Positions 7,943-14,626 of a stretch of DNA of 14,626 nucleotides are shown here, piece by piece. Origin of the DNA: Lonsdalea britannica (GTDB lineage: Bacteria > Pseudomonadota > Gammaproteobacteria > Enterobacterales > Enterobacteriaceae). Made by a program: the position numbers and the translations under genes. How positions within the stretch are numbered: position 1 is the first letter of the stretch; every line of letters begins with the position of its first letter. The DNA lies in NCBI RefSeq assembly GCF_946477055.1, contig NZ_CAMKXG010000062.1:1-14626 (forward strand). The letters run 5' to 3'. Below the pieces are notes generated by a model that saw nothing but the letters and a program-made list of their open reading frames with translations, had not been told where the DNA came from and did no database searches.

Positions 7943-10117
7943 TTAGTTATCCGACTTATATTCATACGCATAGTAGTTGTAACTGCCATCTCCGTAGTAG
8001 CTGGCTGCGCGTTTCACGACGGCATTCAAGATCACGCCTTTGATGTCGGTGCCGTTTTGCTCGAAACGGCGGATGCTGACTTCGATCTCTTTCGGCGTGT
8101 TCACCAGGAAGCGCGCCACCAGCAGCGACGTACCCACCTGACGACTGATGATCGCCGCGTCCGTCACCGCCAGAATCGGCGGCGTATCCAGCAGAACGAT
8201 GTCGAAGTTTTCGCTCGCCCACCCCAGGAAACGGGAGAAGTTATTGTGCATTAACAGTTCCGACGGGTTCGGCGGGATCTGACCACGAGGAATAAAACTC
8301 AAATTTTCCTGCGCCGTCTGACGCACCGTGGTTTCTGCGGCAAGCTGTCCAGACAGAATATCTGACAACCCTTTGTCGCCGCTCGTCCCCATCAGCTGGT
8401 GGGCATAGCCTTTACGCATATCGCAATCCACCACCAGAACCCGCTGACCAGACTGGGCAACGACCGCCCCCAGGTTGGCGCTGATGAAAGATTTGCCGAT
8501 ACCGGGACTGGCGCCGGAAATCATTAGCACATTATTCTTCGCTTCCATCATGGCGAAGTGCAGGCTGGTGCGCAGACTTCGGATCGCTTCGATAGCCAGA
8601 TCGGTCGGATTCCCCATCGCCAGCAGCGCCGGAACCATCGGGCTGCCGCGTTTGTGTCTGACGGCCGTTTCACGATCTTTCTTCTGCTGCCATTCGGACA
8701 GCGGCACGCTGGCGTAGACGTTGACGCCCAGCTCTTCCAACTGCTCGGGGTTTTCGATCCCTTTATGCAGTACGGTTTTGAGCACGACGAACGCCACGGA
8801 TACCATGCTGCCAAGGATGATGGACAGCAATACCATCAGCGCTTTCTTCGGTTTCACCGGGCTCATTTCCACCATCGCAGAGTCGATGATTCGCACATTG
8901 CCGACGGTGCTGGCCTTGTTGATGCTGAGTTCCTGCTGTTTATTCATCAGCTGGACATAGACTTCCTGACCGACGTTGACGTCACGCGTCAACCGCAGAA
9001 TTTCCTGCTGGGTCTTCGGCATGCTGTTGACGCGTTTGTTCAGCTTGTCCCGCTCATCTTCCAGCGTTTTGCGTTTTTCCATCAGGGCGCGGTACGCCGG
9101 ATGCTCCTTGGTATAGAGCTTGGAAATTTCCGCCTCTTTGAAGGTCAGCTCGTTCAACTGAGACTCGACGCCCACAATCGTATCCAGCACGGACTTCGCT
9201 TCCAGCGACAGATCCACAGAATCATTCTGCTGGCGGAACAGATTCAGCTTATTTTCCGCCTCATCCAACGAGGTCCGTACAATAGGCAACTGGCCTTTGA
9301 GGAACTCCAAACTTTTCGCCGCTTCCGCCGATTTCCGTTCAACGTTCTGCTGCAGATAATTATTGGCGATGCTGTCCAGAATCTTTTGCGTCAGCTCCGG
9401 GTTAACGCCTTCCAGCGTCAGCGATAATACGCCGGTATCTTTGCCTTTATCCGCCACCGCCAGCGCATTAAGCGTTTTATTAATCGCCGTCAGCTCGTCC
9501 AGTTTACGCACGTTGAATTCCGTTCCTTCCGGCGCTTCAATATCACTGACCAGAATAGAAACCCTATCGTGACTTTCCAGCTGTCCGACTTTCCCCATAA
9601 TATCAACGCGGCCGTCGCTGTCGGTCAGGCGATAGCGTCCGCCATCCAACACTTCCAGCGTCAGCATTTTGTTCATTAATATGCCGGGGACTTGCAGGCG
9701 CGAAATGGCGATATTTCCAGACTTCTGATTCATAATGCGCGCGAGGCCTTTACCGATGCCTGGGAAGTATTTTTGCTCCACCTCCGTATCCAACGATAAA
9801 TCCTGAACAGTTTTCCCAATGACCATCCGGGATTTGATTAATTCAACCTCAGCGGCAGATTGCGGCTTGGCGTCCGGCAACATACTGGAGACATCTTTTA
9901 AAAGACTGTCGCCCGCATCCTGCTCCACCTGAATTAACGCATCGGCGCGATATATTGGCGTCGCCATTAATACATAGAGAATGCCGAGAACAGTAAAAAT
10001 GGTGGTGACGCTGATAATAAGCCAGCGGTTATCCAGCATTGTTCCCAGTAAACGGCCCAAATCGACATCGTCTGATTTATCAATTTCAGATGTTTTCACG
10101 GCAATTTTCTCTGACAT
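7943..10117 (-). CDS. wzc: Polysaccharide co-polymerase and BY-kinase Wzc
   Basis: This 724-residue bacterial tyrosine kinase of the inner membrane matches the usual Wzc length. An N-terminal Wzz domain begins after membrane segment 1 (about 32-52, WLIISV...), a long periplasmic coiled-coil region follows, and membrane segment 2 lies at about 426-448. The cytoplasmic kinase has Walker A GASPGIGKS (535-543), Walker A' VDCDMRKG with D564 and D566, Walker B DIVLLDTPP (639-647), and Y571 at the position of E. coli Y569. The C-terminal tail is tyrosine-rich, with seven Tyr in the last 18 residues (707, 708, 713, 715, 716, 718, 720). Autophosphorylation of this tail and its removal by Wzb control chain length and export with Wza. 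The ATG at 10117 has an AGGGA ribosome site and lies 15 bases after wzb. Confidence 0.97.
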   Translation of the reverse strand: MSEKIAVKTSEIDKSDDVDLGRLLGTMLDNRWLIISVTTIFTVLGILYVLMATPIYRADALIQVEQDAGDSLLKDVSSMLPDAKPQSAAEVELIKSRMVIGKTVQDLSLDTEVEQKYFPGIGKGLARIMNQKSGNIAISRLQVPGILMNKMLTLEVLDGGRYRLTDSDGRVDIMGKVGQLESHDRVSILVSDIEAPEGTEFNVRKLDELTAINKTLNALAVADKGKDTGVLSLTLEGVNPELTQKILDSIANNYLQQNVERKSAEAAKSLEFLKGQLPIVRTSLDEAENKLNLFRQQNDSVDLSLEAKSVLDTIVGVESQLNELTFKEAEISKLYTKEHPAYRALMEKRKTLEDERDKLNKRVNSMPKTQQEILRLTRDVNVGQEVYVQLMNKQQELSINKASTVGNVRIIDSAMVEMSPVKPKKALMVLLSIILGSMVSVAFVVLKTVLHKGIENPEQLEELGVNVYASVPLSEWQQKKDRETAVRHKRGSPMVPALLAMGNPTDLAIEAIRSLRTSLHFAMMEAKNNVLMISGASPGIGKSFISANLGAVVAQSGQRVLVVDCDMRKGYAHQLMGTSGDKGLSDILSGQLAAETTVRQTAQENLSFIPRGQIPPNPSELLMHNNFSRFLGWASENFDIVLLDTPPILAVTDAAIISRQVGTSLLVARFLVNTPKEIEVSIRRFEQNGTDIKGVILNAVVKRAASYYGDGSYNYYAYEYKSDN

Positions 10118-10132
10118 CTTAATCCCTGCAGG

Positions 10133-10567
10133 TTAACGGCTCAGTGCCTGCACCCATTGATGGGCAGACTGTTCTAATTGGGTGTATACCATTTCAAACG
10201 TTTCACGACTTCTGCGGTAGGGGTCGTCGATTTCCTGCTGGTTCAGCCAGTGGCCGAACAGCATGGTTTTCCCTCTCACTTCCGGCGCAAGACGGCCAAC
10301 CGCATCAATATGACCCTTCTCCATCACCAGAATCAGATCAAACTGGCGGCACAGCGCGCCGGTCAGCTGCCGAGCGCTATGCCCCTCCAGCGACAAGCCA
10401 TGCCGGGCCGCGACTTCAGTTGCCACTCTGTCCGCGGGTTTGCCGACCAGCGCGCCCAGTCCGGCCGAAGCCACTGTCTTGTCCGGGAGCGCCTGCTTCA
10501 ATAACCGCTCTCCCGTCGGAGAGCGACAGATGTTGCCGACACAGACCACCAGAATGGAATCAAACAT
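10133..10567 (-). CDS. wzb: Low-molecular-weight protein-tyrosine phosphatase Wzb
   Basis: The 144-residue cytoplasmic enzyme shows the phosphatase P-loop CVGNICRS (C9 nucleophile, R15) near the N-terminus and the general-acid motif DDPYRRS with D115, both at the positions known for E. coli Wzb. It removes phosphate from the tyrosine cluster of Wzc, resetting the kinase cycle needed for EPS production. It is translated 13 bases after wza; the wza TAG stop lies inside the purine-rich stretch TAGGAGTTAGGAAGCG that serves as its ribosome site, which suggests translational coupling. No active-site residue is missing. Confidence 0.97.
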   Translation of the reverse strand: MFDSILVVCVGNICRSPTGERLLKQALPDKTVASAGLGALVGKPADRVATEVAARHGLSLEGHSARQLTGALCRQFDLILVMEKGHIDAVGRLAPEVRGKTMLFGHWLNQQEIDDPYRRSRETFEMVYTQLEQSAHQWVQALSR

Positions 10568-10580
10568 CGCTTCCTAACTC

Positions 10581-11717
10581 CTAGGGCCAGTTGCGGATAC
10601 GCAACGAGCCTTCGCTGAGGTCGTTGAACCCGCCAATCGTCGGCACCAGCTGTGTGATCAGACGGTTCCAACGTGCCACCGGCGCCGTCGTCACATACAC
10701 CACGTCGTAAGGCTGCAATTTGAATTCAGAGCCCATGACCAGCGAGGTCGCATCCGACGTATTCAACTGGTAGATGTTCGCCAGCTTCGGTCCCTGGGAG
10801 CCATGCAACGGACGGATGACGAACACCCCGGTCGCATCGGCAAAGGACTGATTCATCCCTTCCGCATTGCCCAACGCTTCGGTCAGCGTCATGCCGCTGC
10901 GGTCCATTTTCAACGTGGTCTGTTTGTTGACTTCGCCCATGACGAAGATTTTCAAATCGTCATCGCGCGGGATAAACAGAATGTCGCCCGGATACAACAA
11001 ACGGTTTTGGGACAGATCGCCGTTCTGCATCAAAGCCTGCAGCGAAATCCGCTCGTCTTTACCGTTATGGGTCAGAATCAGGTTGCGCCAGTCGGCGTTA
11101 GTGGTCAGCCCACCCGCGCTGTTGATGGCGTCAAGGATGGTCAACGGCACGTTAGTGATAGCCTGTTGACCCGACTTGGACACTTCGCCCGTGACGTAGG
11201 CTTTCTGCGAGCGGAACGCCGCAATGCTGACTTCAACCTGCGGCGATTCGATGTACTGCGCCAGGCGACGCATAATCTCGCCGCGCACTTCGCTGACCGT
11301 CTTGCCCGCGACCTTCACCTTGCCGATATAGGGATAGAAGATGGTGCCGTCAGAGTGGACCCAGTTGCCGGTGTCGCTGGCGCTACGGTATGTCCCCGCT
11401 GGCGTCGTCAGTTCAGGATGATCCCAGACCGTCACCATCAGGACATCGCCCACGCCAATGCGATATTCGTAACTTTGCAGTTCTTGCTCCAGGTGCGGGT
11501 TAGCCTGTGCAATGACAGGTTTTGTCCGAAGACGGTCAATTAATGAAGGGGTAATCGGGTATACATTCACCAGTTTACTGATATTGAAATCGTCATCCGG
11601 CTGTTCCACGACTTCTTTATCGGAGATCGAGAGGTGCGAACCCGGAATAACCGTACACCCTCCCAGTAATATCGTCGAAACAAGCAGCGGAACTAATCTC
11701 ATTTTTAGGTTTATCAT
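10581..11717 (-). CDS. wza: Outer-membrane polysaccharide export lipoprotein Wza
   Basis: This 378-residue protein forms the octameric outer-membrane channel for the polymer. It has a lipoprotein signal peptide with lipobox LLGGC (C21 lipidated). The polysaccharide-export domain follows ([21 protein letters not shown], about 86-106), then SLBB-type repeats ([20 protein letters not shown] and [16 protein letters not shown]), and a C-terminal amphipathic helix that ends RIRNWP. It tracks recalled E. coli Wza almost residue for residue, including the position of the first Met. The start at 11717 is kept for that reason, although its ribosome site is poor (CAGG directly before ATG); an internal Met at residue 6 would still leave a valid short signal peptide. 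It is the first gene of the operon, with a leader of more than 300 bases containing JUMPstart/ops. Confidence 0.97.
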   Translation of the reverse strand: MINLKMRLVPLLVSTILLGGCTVIPGSHLSISDKEVVEQPDDDFNISKLVNVYPITPSLIDRLRTKPVIAQANPHLEQELQSYEYRIGVGDVLMVTVWDHPELTTPAGTYRSASDTGNWVHSDGTIFYPYIGKVKVAGKTVSEVRGEIMRRLAQYIESPQVEVSIAAFRSQKAYVTGEVSKSGQQAITNVPLTILDAINSAGGLTTNADWRNLILTHNGKDERISLQALMQNGDLSQNRLLYPGDILFIPRDDDLKIFVMGEVNKQTTLKMDRSGMTLTEALGNAEGMNQSFADATGVFVIRPLHGSQGPKLANIYQLNTSDATSLVMGSEFKLQPYDVVYVTTAPVARWNRLITQLVPTIGGFNDLSEGSLRIRNWP

Positions 11718-12054
11718 CCTGTTATGCCATCGCTTTTCAATAATGGAAGTAAAGGGCGCACCAGTTATAAGAAAAAACTGTCATGTTTGTGAAATAAGAA
11801 AGTTCTATTAGCGTTAAGGCTTGGAAATATCAGATTACGGCATGTTTCTGCCCAATACATCCCTTTCCTTCTTCTTATCATCAATTGTGTTTCCACTCCG
11901 TTCATTAACCCTATTAAGGTTGTGTCTGTTAGGTGACTCTTTGATTAAGAGACGGACATTCACGGCCCAAATAAACATTAGAACAGCTTAATGATAACCC
12001 TTAAAAAGTAATTAAAGTTACCGACAAAAGTTATTTAATTACTCACCGTTAGGT

Positions 12055-12090
12055 ACGCTACCGCCCTTGGCTTGCAGCAACCAATCCGCT
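12055..12090 (-). promoter_or_regulatory. JUMPstart / ops element (RfaH recruitment) in the wza leader
   Basis: Read on the minus strand the segment ends AAGCCAAGGGCGGTAGCGTA, containing the ops core GGCGGTAGCGT (12055-12065) exactly, preceded by TGGTTGCTG-like sequence. This matches the known JUMPstart consensus of enterobacterial O-antigen, capsule and colanic-acid operons. RfaH binds the ops bases exposed on the paused RNA polymerase and lets it run through long, rarely translated operons. The element lies 338 bases before the wza ATG and points toward wza, as in E. coli. Confidence 0.92.
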
Positions 12091-12210
12091 AAAAACATTT
12101 CATTCTTTAAGGCAAACATAAATTCTGTGTGCTATCTGTAAAATCAATAGGAAAAACACCCGAAAAAAGAATTTAATTCATGAATAAATAAACCTTATTC
12201 ACGCTTCAAA

Positions 12211-12240
12211 AGCATAGGGAAAAATAATTCCTGATGACAA
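12211..12240 (-). promoter_or_regulatory. Candidate sigma-70 promoter for wza
   Basis: On the minus strand TTGTCA (12240-12235) and TATGCT (12216-12211) are separated by 18 bases. This would start transcription about 110-120 bases before the JUMPstart element. The -35 is a 5/6 match and the -10 a 4/6 match in AT-rich DNA, so chance is a real alternative. It competes with the candidate beside the RcsAB box further upstream. Confidence 0.3.
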
Positions 12241-12414
12241 GGTGAATATCGACGACAAGGCCATTTTCGGATAATGGCTATAACGTCCCTCTTTATTTTT
12301 GGCAGACGCCCCTGATTCGAGACAAAAACACGATATTAAGTCCGTATTTAAGTTTGAAAGAGGTCGGTTTATTAGCCATAACTAAATAAATCCTTAAATA
12401 ACATTTATTACCGG

Positions 12415-12443
12415 AAGATAGCACCTTCGGTTTTTCTTTCCCC
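12415..12443 (-). promoter_or_regulatory. Candidate Rcs-dependent extended -10 promoter for the EPS operon
   Basis: On the minus strand TGCTATCTT gives an extended -10 (TGnTATnnT). Seventeen bases upstream of the hexamer the -35 position is GGGGAA, a poor match, and the candidate RcsAB box abuts it directly. A weak -35 with an activator site immediately upstream is the layout expected for an RcsB-activated promoter. It would give a leader of about 690 bases before wza. The same bases can form a bulged hairpin, so this is tentative. Confidence 0.33.
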
Positions 12444-12457
12444 TAGGTTTATTCCTA
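12444..12457. promoter_or_regulatory. Candidate RcsAB box
   Basis: The plus strand reads TAGGTTTATTCCTA, matching 11 of 14 positions of the RcsAB consensus TaAGaatatTCctA, including the conserved G and TC. The minus strand (TAGGAATAAACCTA) also matches 11 of 14. RcsA and RcsB heterodimers activate colanic acid, amylovoran and capsule operons from such sites. It lies 727 bases upstream of the wza ATG, farther than the 457 bases recalled for E. coli, and 124 bases upstream of yegH. A TATAAC hexamer at 12456-12461 on the plus strand, a possible yegH -10, overlaps its end. Confidence 0.4.
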
Positions 12458-12493
12458 TAACCACGCTGCGTCCACGCGAGGAATTAGCCCACA

Positions 12494-12547
12494 GGGGCAC
12501 AATGTCTGGTGGGATGGGGTGTGTCCTGATAACCTATCCGGTTATTA
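12494..12547 (+). other. Two adjacent hairpins in the yegH 5' leader
   Basis: GGGGCACA (12494-12501) can pair with TGTGTCCT (12520-12527) using two G-U pairs. Immediately after it ATAACC-TATCC-GGTTAT (12529-12545) forms a perfect 6-bp hairpin, extendable by a G-U and a U-A pair. The second ends about 17 bases before the yegH ribosome site (GAGG near 12564). There is no T tract, so they are not terminators. Their role, if any, is unknown. Confidence 0.4.
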
Positions 12548-12580
12548 AATACATGATGTTAATAGAGGTAATTTCCGATT

Positions 12581-14161
12581 ATGGAATGGATGGTCGATCC
12601 AACAATCTGGGCCGGTCTGGCCACGTTGGTGGTGCTGGAGCTGGTGTTGGGCATTGATAATCTGGTGTTCATCGCAATTCTTGCTGAAAAACTGCCGGAA
12701 AAATTACGGGATCGCGCAAGGGTCGTCGGCTTGTCATTAGCGCTGCTGATGCGATTCGTTCTGCTCTCTTCACTCTCCTGGCTGGTCACGTTGACCTCGC
12801 CGTTATTCTCCATGCTGGGACAGGAATTCAGCGCACGCGATCTCATCGTGCTGATCGGTGGGCTATTCCTGCTCTTTAAAGGAACGATGGAGCTCAACGA
12901 ACGGCTCGAAGGCAAGGACGAGGATCAGCAAAATCAACGTAAAGGCGCGCGCTTTTGGCCCGTGGTGGCGCAAATTGTGGTGCTGGACGCGATCTTCTCA
13001 CTGGATTCGGTGATCACCGCCGTCGGTATGACCGACCATTTATTGGTCATGATGGCCGCAGTGACCATCGCCATCGGCCTGATGCTGCTGGCCAGTAAGC
13101 CGCTTACCCGTTTCGTCAGCGCCCACCCTACCATCGTTATTCTGTGCCTGAGCTTCCTTTTGATGATCGGCTTCAGTCTGGTAGCAGAAGCTTTCGGCTA
13201 CTACATCCCCAAAGGCTATCTCTACGCGGCGATCGGCTTCTCCGTCATGATAGAGATGCTGAATCAGGTAGCGATGTTTAATCGACGCCGTTTCCTCTCT
13301 TCGGCCATGCCGCTGCGTCAGCGCACGGCTGAAGCGGTGCTGAAACTGCTGCGCGGCGAGCAGGAAGACGGGGATCGAGAAACCACGACCCACGCCGACA
13401 GCACCGATGCCGACAGCCAGCAGGTCTTCAATCAGCAGGAACAGCGGATGATCGAGCGCGTGCTCGGGATGTCCCAGCGTTCCGTGGGCAGCATCATGAC
13501 TTCCCGTCATGATATCGAAAACGTTGATATCAATACCGCGCCGGAAAACCTTCCCGCGCTGATGGAAAAAAATTCGCATACCCGCCTGGTCGTTACCGAC
13601 AGTAATGTGTCGGATGAACCCCTCGGCGTCGTGCATGTCATTGAGCTGCTGCGTCAGCAGTTAAACGGCGAACCTCTGGACCTGAGAACCCTCATCCGGC
13701 AACCGTTGGTCTTTCCGGAACAGCTCTCGCTGTTATCTGCGCTTGAGCAGTTCCGCGAAGCGCATACGCATTTCGCGTTTATTGTGGATGAGTTCGGCTC
13801 GGTCGAAGGCATTGTGACGCTGAGCGACGTGATGGAAACCATCGCGGGCAACCTGCCGCTGGAAGGAGAAGAACTGGACGCGCGCCACGATATTCAGATG
13901 AATGAAGACGGCACGCTCATCGCCAACGGCTATCTGCCGGTTGAAGATTTGCTGATGTACGTCCCTTTGAAACTGGAAGAGAAACGCGAGTTCCATACGT
14001 TGGCCGGCCTGTTGATGGAACATACGCAAAAAATACCGGAAGAAGGCGACGAGGTGCGCATCGATAACGTGTTGTTCCGGGTGCTGTCCGTAGAAAGCCA
14101 CCGCATTATAAAAGTGTTGGTAATCCCACAGGACGACAACGAAATAGAGTACGAGGTCTAA
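12581..14161 (+). CDS. yegH: TerC-family membrane protein with CBS and CorC-type domains, YegH
   Basis: The 526-residue protein starts with a TerC domain of about seven membrane segments (residues 1-240) carrying the acidic intramembrane motifs [12 protein letters not shown] (19-30) and [17 protein letters not shown] (134-150), typical of this putative metal-ion transport family. A charged linker (about 245-285) leads to a tandem CBS region (about 300-425, with [10 protein letters not shown] and [21 protein letters not shown]) and a C-terminal CorC/HlyC transporter-associated domain ending EIEYEV. Length and sequence follow recalled E. coli YegH (527 residues), which is also divergent from wza. 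Its function is not established; TerC relatives such as Alx and MntP-linked proteins are tied to manganese and tellurite, and CBS domains usually sense nucleotides. The ATG is supported by the conserved MEW...DP.IWAGL N-terminus; the GAGG ribosome site is rather far (about 13 bases) upstream. It has no evident part in EPS synthesis. Confidence 0.95.
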   Translation: MEWMVDPTIWAGLATLVVLELVLGIDNLVFIAILAEKLPEKLRDRARVVGLSLALLMRFVLLSSLSWLVTLTSPLFSMLGQEFSARDLIVLIGGLFLLFKGTMELNERLEGKDEDQQNQRKGARFWPVVAQIVVLDAIFSLDSVITAVGMTDHLLVMMAAVTIAIGLMLLASKPLTRFVSAHPTIVILCLSFLLMIGFSLVAEAFGYYIPKGYLYAAIGFSVMIEMLNQVAMFNRRRFLSSAMPLRQRTAEAVLKLLRGEQEDGDRETTTHADSTDADSQQVFNQQEQRMIERVLGMSQRSVGSIMTSRHDIENVDINTAPENLPALMEKNSHTRLVVTDSNVSDEPLGVVHVIELLRQQLNGEPLDLRTLIRQPLVFPEQLSLLSALEQFREAHTHFAFIVDEFGSVEGIVTLSDVMETIAGNLPLEGEELDARHDIQMNEDGTLIANGYLPVEDLLMYVPLKLEEKREFHTLAGLLMEHTQKIPEEGDEVRIDNVLFRVLSVESHRIIKVLVIPQDDNEIEYEV

Positions 14162-14195
14162 TCCCTTCAGTTTAGGACCTACGACACCGTCCCCT

Positions 14196-14216
14196 GCGCT
14201 GCTCACTGAGCGGCGC
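14196..14216 (+). other. GC-rich hairpin downstream of yegH
   Basis: GCGCTGCTC and GAGCGGCGC form a 9-bp stem (one U-G pair) around a 3-base loop, 35 bases after the yegH stop. There is no T tract behind it, so it is not a standard intrinsic terminator, but it may mark the yegH transcript end. A second short stem, CCCAC/GTGGG at 14317-14331, is followed nine bases later by five T. The rest of 14162-14390 shows nothing I can identify. Confidence 0.35.
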
Positions 14217-14390
14217 ATCGCCCCACCGCCTGGCCTCATTGCATCAACTCCGACGATCACGCCCCACGAGATCGCTTTCCTGTCACAACAAAAAATGCAG
14301 TCCCCAACGCCGCCACCCCACACATAGTGGGAGCCAATCCTTTTTGATACATTGCCTCTCTACATCACTGGCCGATGAGGAATCACGACG

Positions 14391-14579
14391 ATGGCAACTG
14401 AACTATCCGGAGGATGTCTATGCGGTTATATCCAATTCAAGGCGCTGAATCCCGCCAAAGCACACTCCTGCTCCTGTGATATCAGTCAGAAACAGACAGG
14501 AGGCCAGACGGTCGTCTGGCTGGAGTTTGCATCCGCTGATGTTGTCTGGACCGGCGAAGGAGGTCAGCCCTCCCTGTAT
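14391..14579 (+). CDS. GFA-family (CENP-V/GFA zinc domain) protein, N-terminal fragment
   Basis: An ATG at 14391, preceded by GAGG 10 bases upstream, opens a frame of 63 codons that stays open to the point where adapter sequence begins. The product contains GGCLCGYIQF (C9, C11) and HSCSCDISQKQTGG (C27, C29), then VVWLEFASADVVWTG. This is the arrangement of glutathione-dependent formaldehyde-activating-enzyme (GFA) family proteins, where the first Cys pair is structural and the second cluster binds the other zinc. In the family the second cluster is normally C-x-C-x-x-C; here the third position (residue 32) is Ser (AGT). The C-terminal half, including the second structural Cys pair, is missing because the contig ends. 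GFA-family members mostly lack a proven substrate, so no enzymatic role is claimed. Confidence 0.82.
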
Positions 14580-14626
14580 CTGTCTCTTATACACATCTCC
14601 GAGCCCACGAGACTAAGGCGAATCTC
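14580..14626. other. Illumina Nextera adapter read-through (not genomic)
   Basis: The last 47 bases read as a library adapter in exact order. First is the Tn5 mosaic end CTGTCTCTTATACACATCT (14580-14598), then the Nextera read-2 adapter CCGAGCCCACGAGAC (14599-14613), then TAAGGCGA (14614-14621), which is the N701 i7 index, then ATCTC (14622-14626), the beginning of the P7 tail. The adapter was assembled into the contig end, so the genome sequence stops at 14579. Confidence 0.98.

Larger units (their letters stand above)
11718..12580. other. AT-rich intergenic regulatory region between wza and yegH
   Basis: This 863-base gap between two divergent genes holds no convincing protein gene. It is clearly richer in A and T than the flanking genes. 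It contains the JUMPstart/ops element of the wza leader, a candidate RcsAB box and promoters, a 6-bp hairpin GCCATT/AATGGC at 12260-12278, and paired hairpins in the yegH leader. From 11718 to 12054 I see only untranslated leader with no clear structure. Confidence 0.7.

Noticed and set aside
8558..9427. 289-codon open frame on the plus strand opposite wzc
   Set aside because: It lies wholly antisense to a well-conserved wzc, its product is rich in His, Gln, Arg and Phe as expected from a reverse-frame shadow, and it has no recognisable domain.
12411..12440. Terminator-like stem (CCGGAAG/CTTCGG with a bulged G) followed by TTTTTCTTT on the plus strand
   Set aside because: There is no plus-strand gene upstream for it to terminate, the stem has a bulge and only six pairs, and the same bases fit a minus-strand promoter candidate. 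It is kept only as an alternative reading.
12480..12580. yybP-ykoY manganese riboswitch in front of the TerC-family gene
   Set aside because: Expected from some TerC relatives, but the conserved GGGGAGUA-type loop is absent and the stems do not form the family layout by eye.
13040..13636. 198-codon minus-strand frame inside yegH
   Set aside because: His/Gln/Asp-rich shadow of the conserved yegH coding sequence.
14580..14626. Transposon Tn5-like end at the right edge
   Set aside because: The 19-base mosaic end is present, but it is followed by Illumina adapter, index and P7 bases, so it comes from library tagmentation and not from a natural transposon.

Overview
This window is the start of an exopolysaccharide (EPS or capsule) biosynthesis operon of an enterobacterium, together with the neighbouring gene yegH on the other strand. 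The organism is very probably a member of the Enterobacterales. The grounds are the divergent yegH/wza pair found in E. coli, Wza, Wzc, WcaJ and YegH proteins that follow the E. coli colanic-acid proteins closely by recalled sequence, and a JUMPstart/ops element in the wza leader. The genus cannot be fixed from the sequence; a plant-associated group (Pectobacteriaceae or Erwiniaceae) is only a guess.

Layout, right to left along the minus-strand operon (11717 down to 1): wza, wzb and wzc (export channel, phosphatase, tyrosine kinase), a Wzy-type polymerase, two family GT4 glycosyltransferases, wcaJ (initiating sugar-phosphate transferase), a WzxC-type flippase, a WcaA-like GT2 glycosyltransferase, and the N-terminus of another probable glycosyltransferase cut by the left edge. 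Together these form a nearly complete Wzy-dependent pathway. WcaJ loads the first sugar phosphate on undecaprenyl phosphate, the glycosyltransferases extend the repeat unit, Wzx flips it, Wzy polymerises it, and Wza/Wzb/Wzc control chain growth and export. The ends of the locus (wza-wzb-wzc, wcaJ, wzx) look like colanic-acid genes. The wzy and two GT4 genes in the middle are more AT-rich and look like an exchanged serotype-specific cassette.

The 863-base gap between wza and yegH (11718-12580) is AT-rich and regulatory. It holds a JUMPstart/ops site for RfaH, a candidate RcsAB box beside a candidate promoter, and a hairpin-rich leader in front of yegH. On the plus strand yegH (12581-14161) encodes a TerC-type membrane protein with CBS and CorC-type domains. 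After it comes the first 63 codons of a GFA-family zinc-type protein.

The last 47 bases (14580-14626) are not genomic. They match the Illumina Nextera transposase adapter, with the N701 i7 index and the start of the P7 tail, so the contig ends in untrimmed adapter. I see no CRISPR array, tRNA, rRNA, insertion sequence or evident novel system. The more interesting points are the hybrid make-up of the EPS locus and its regulatory region.
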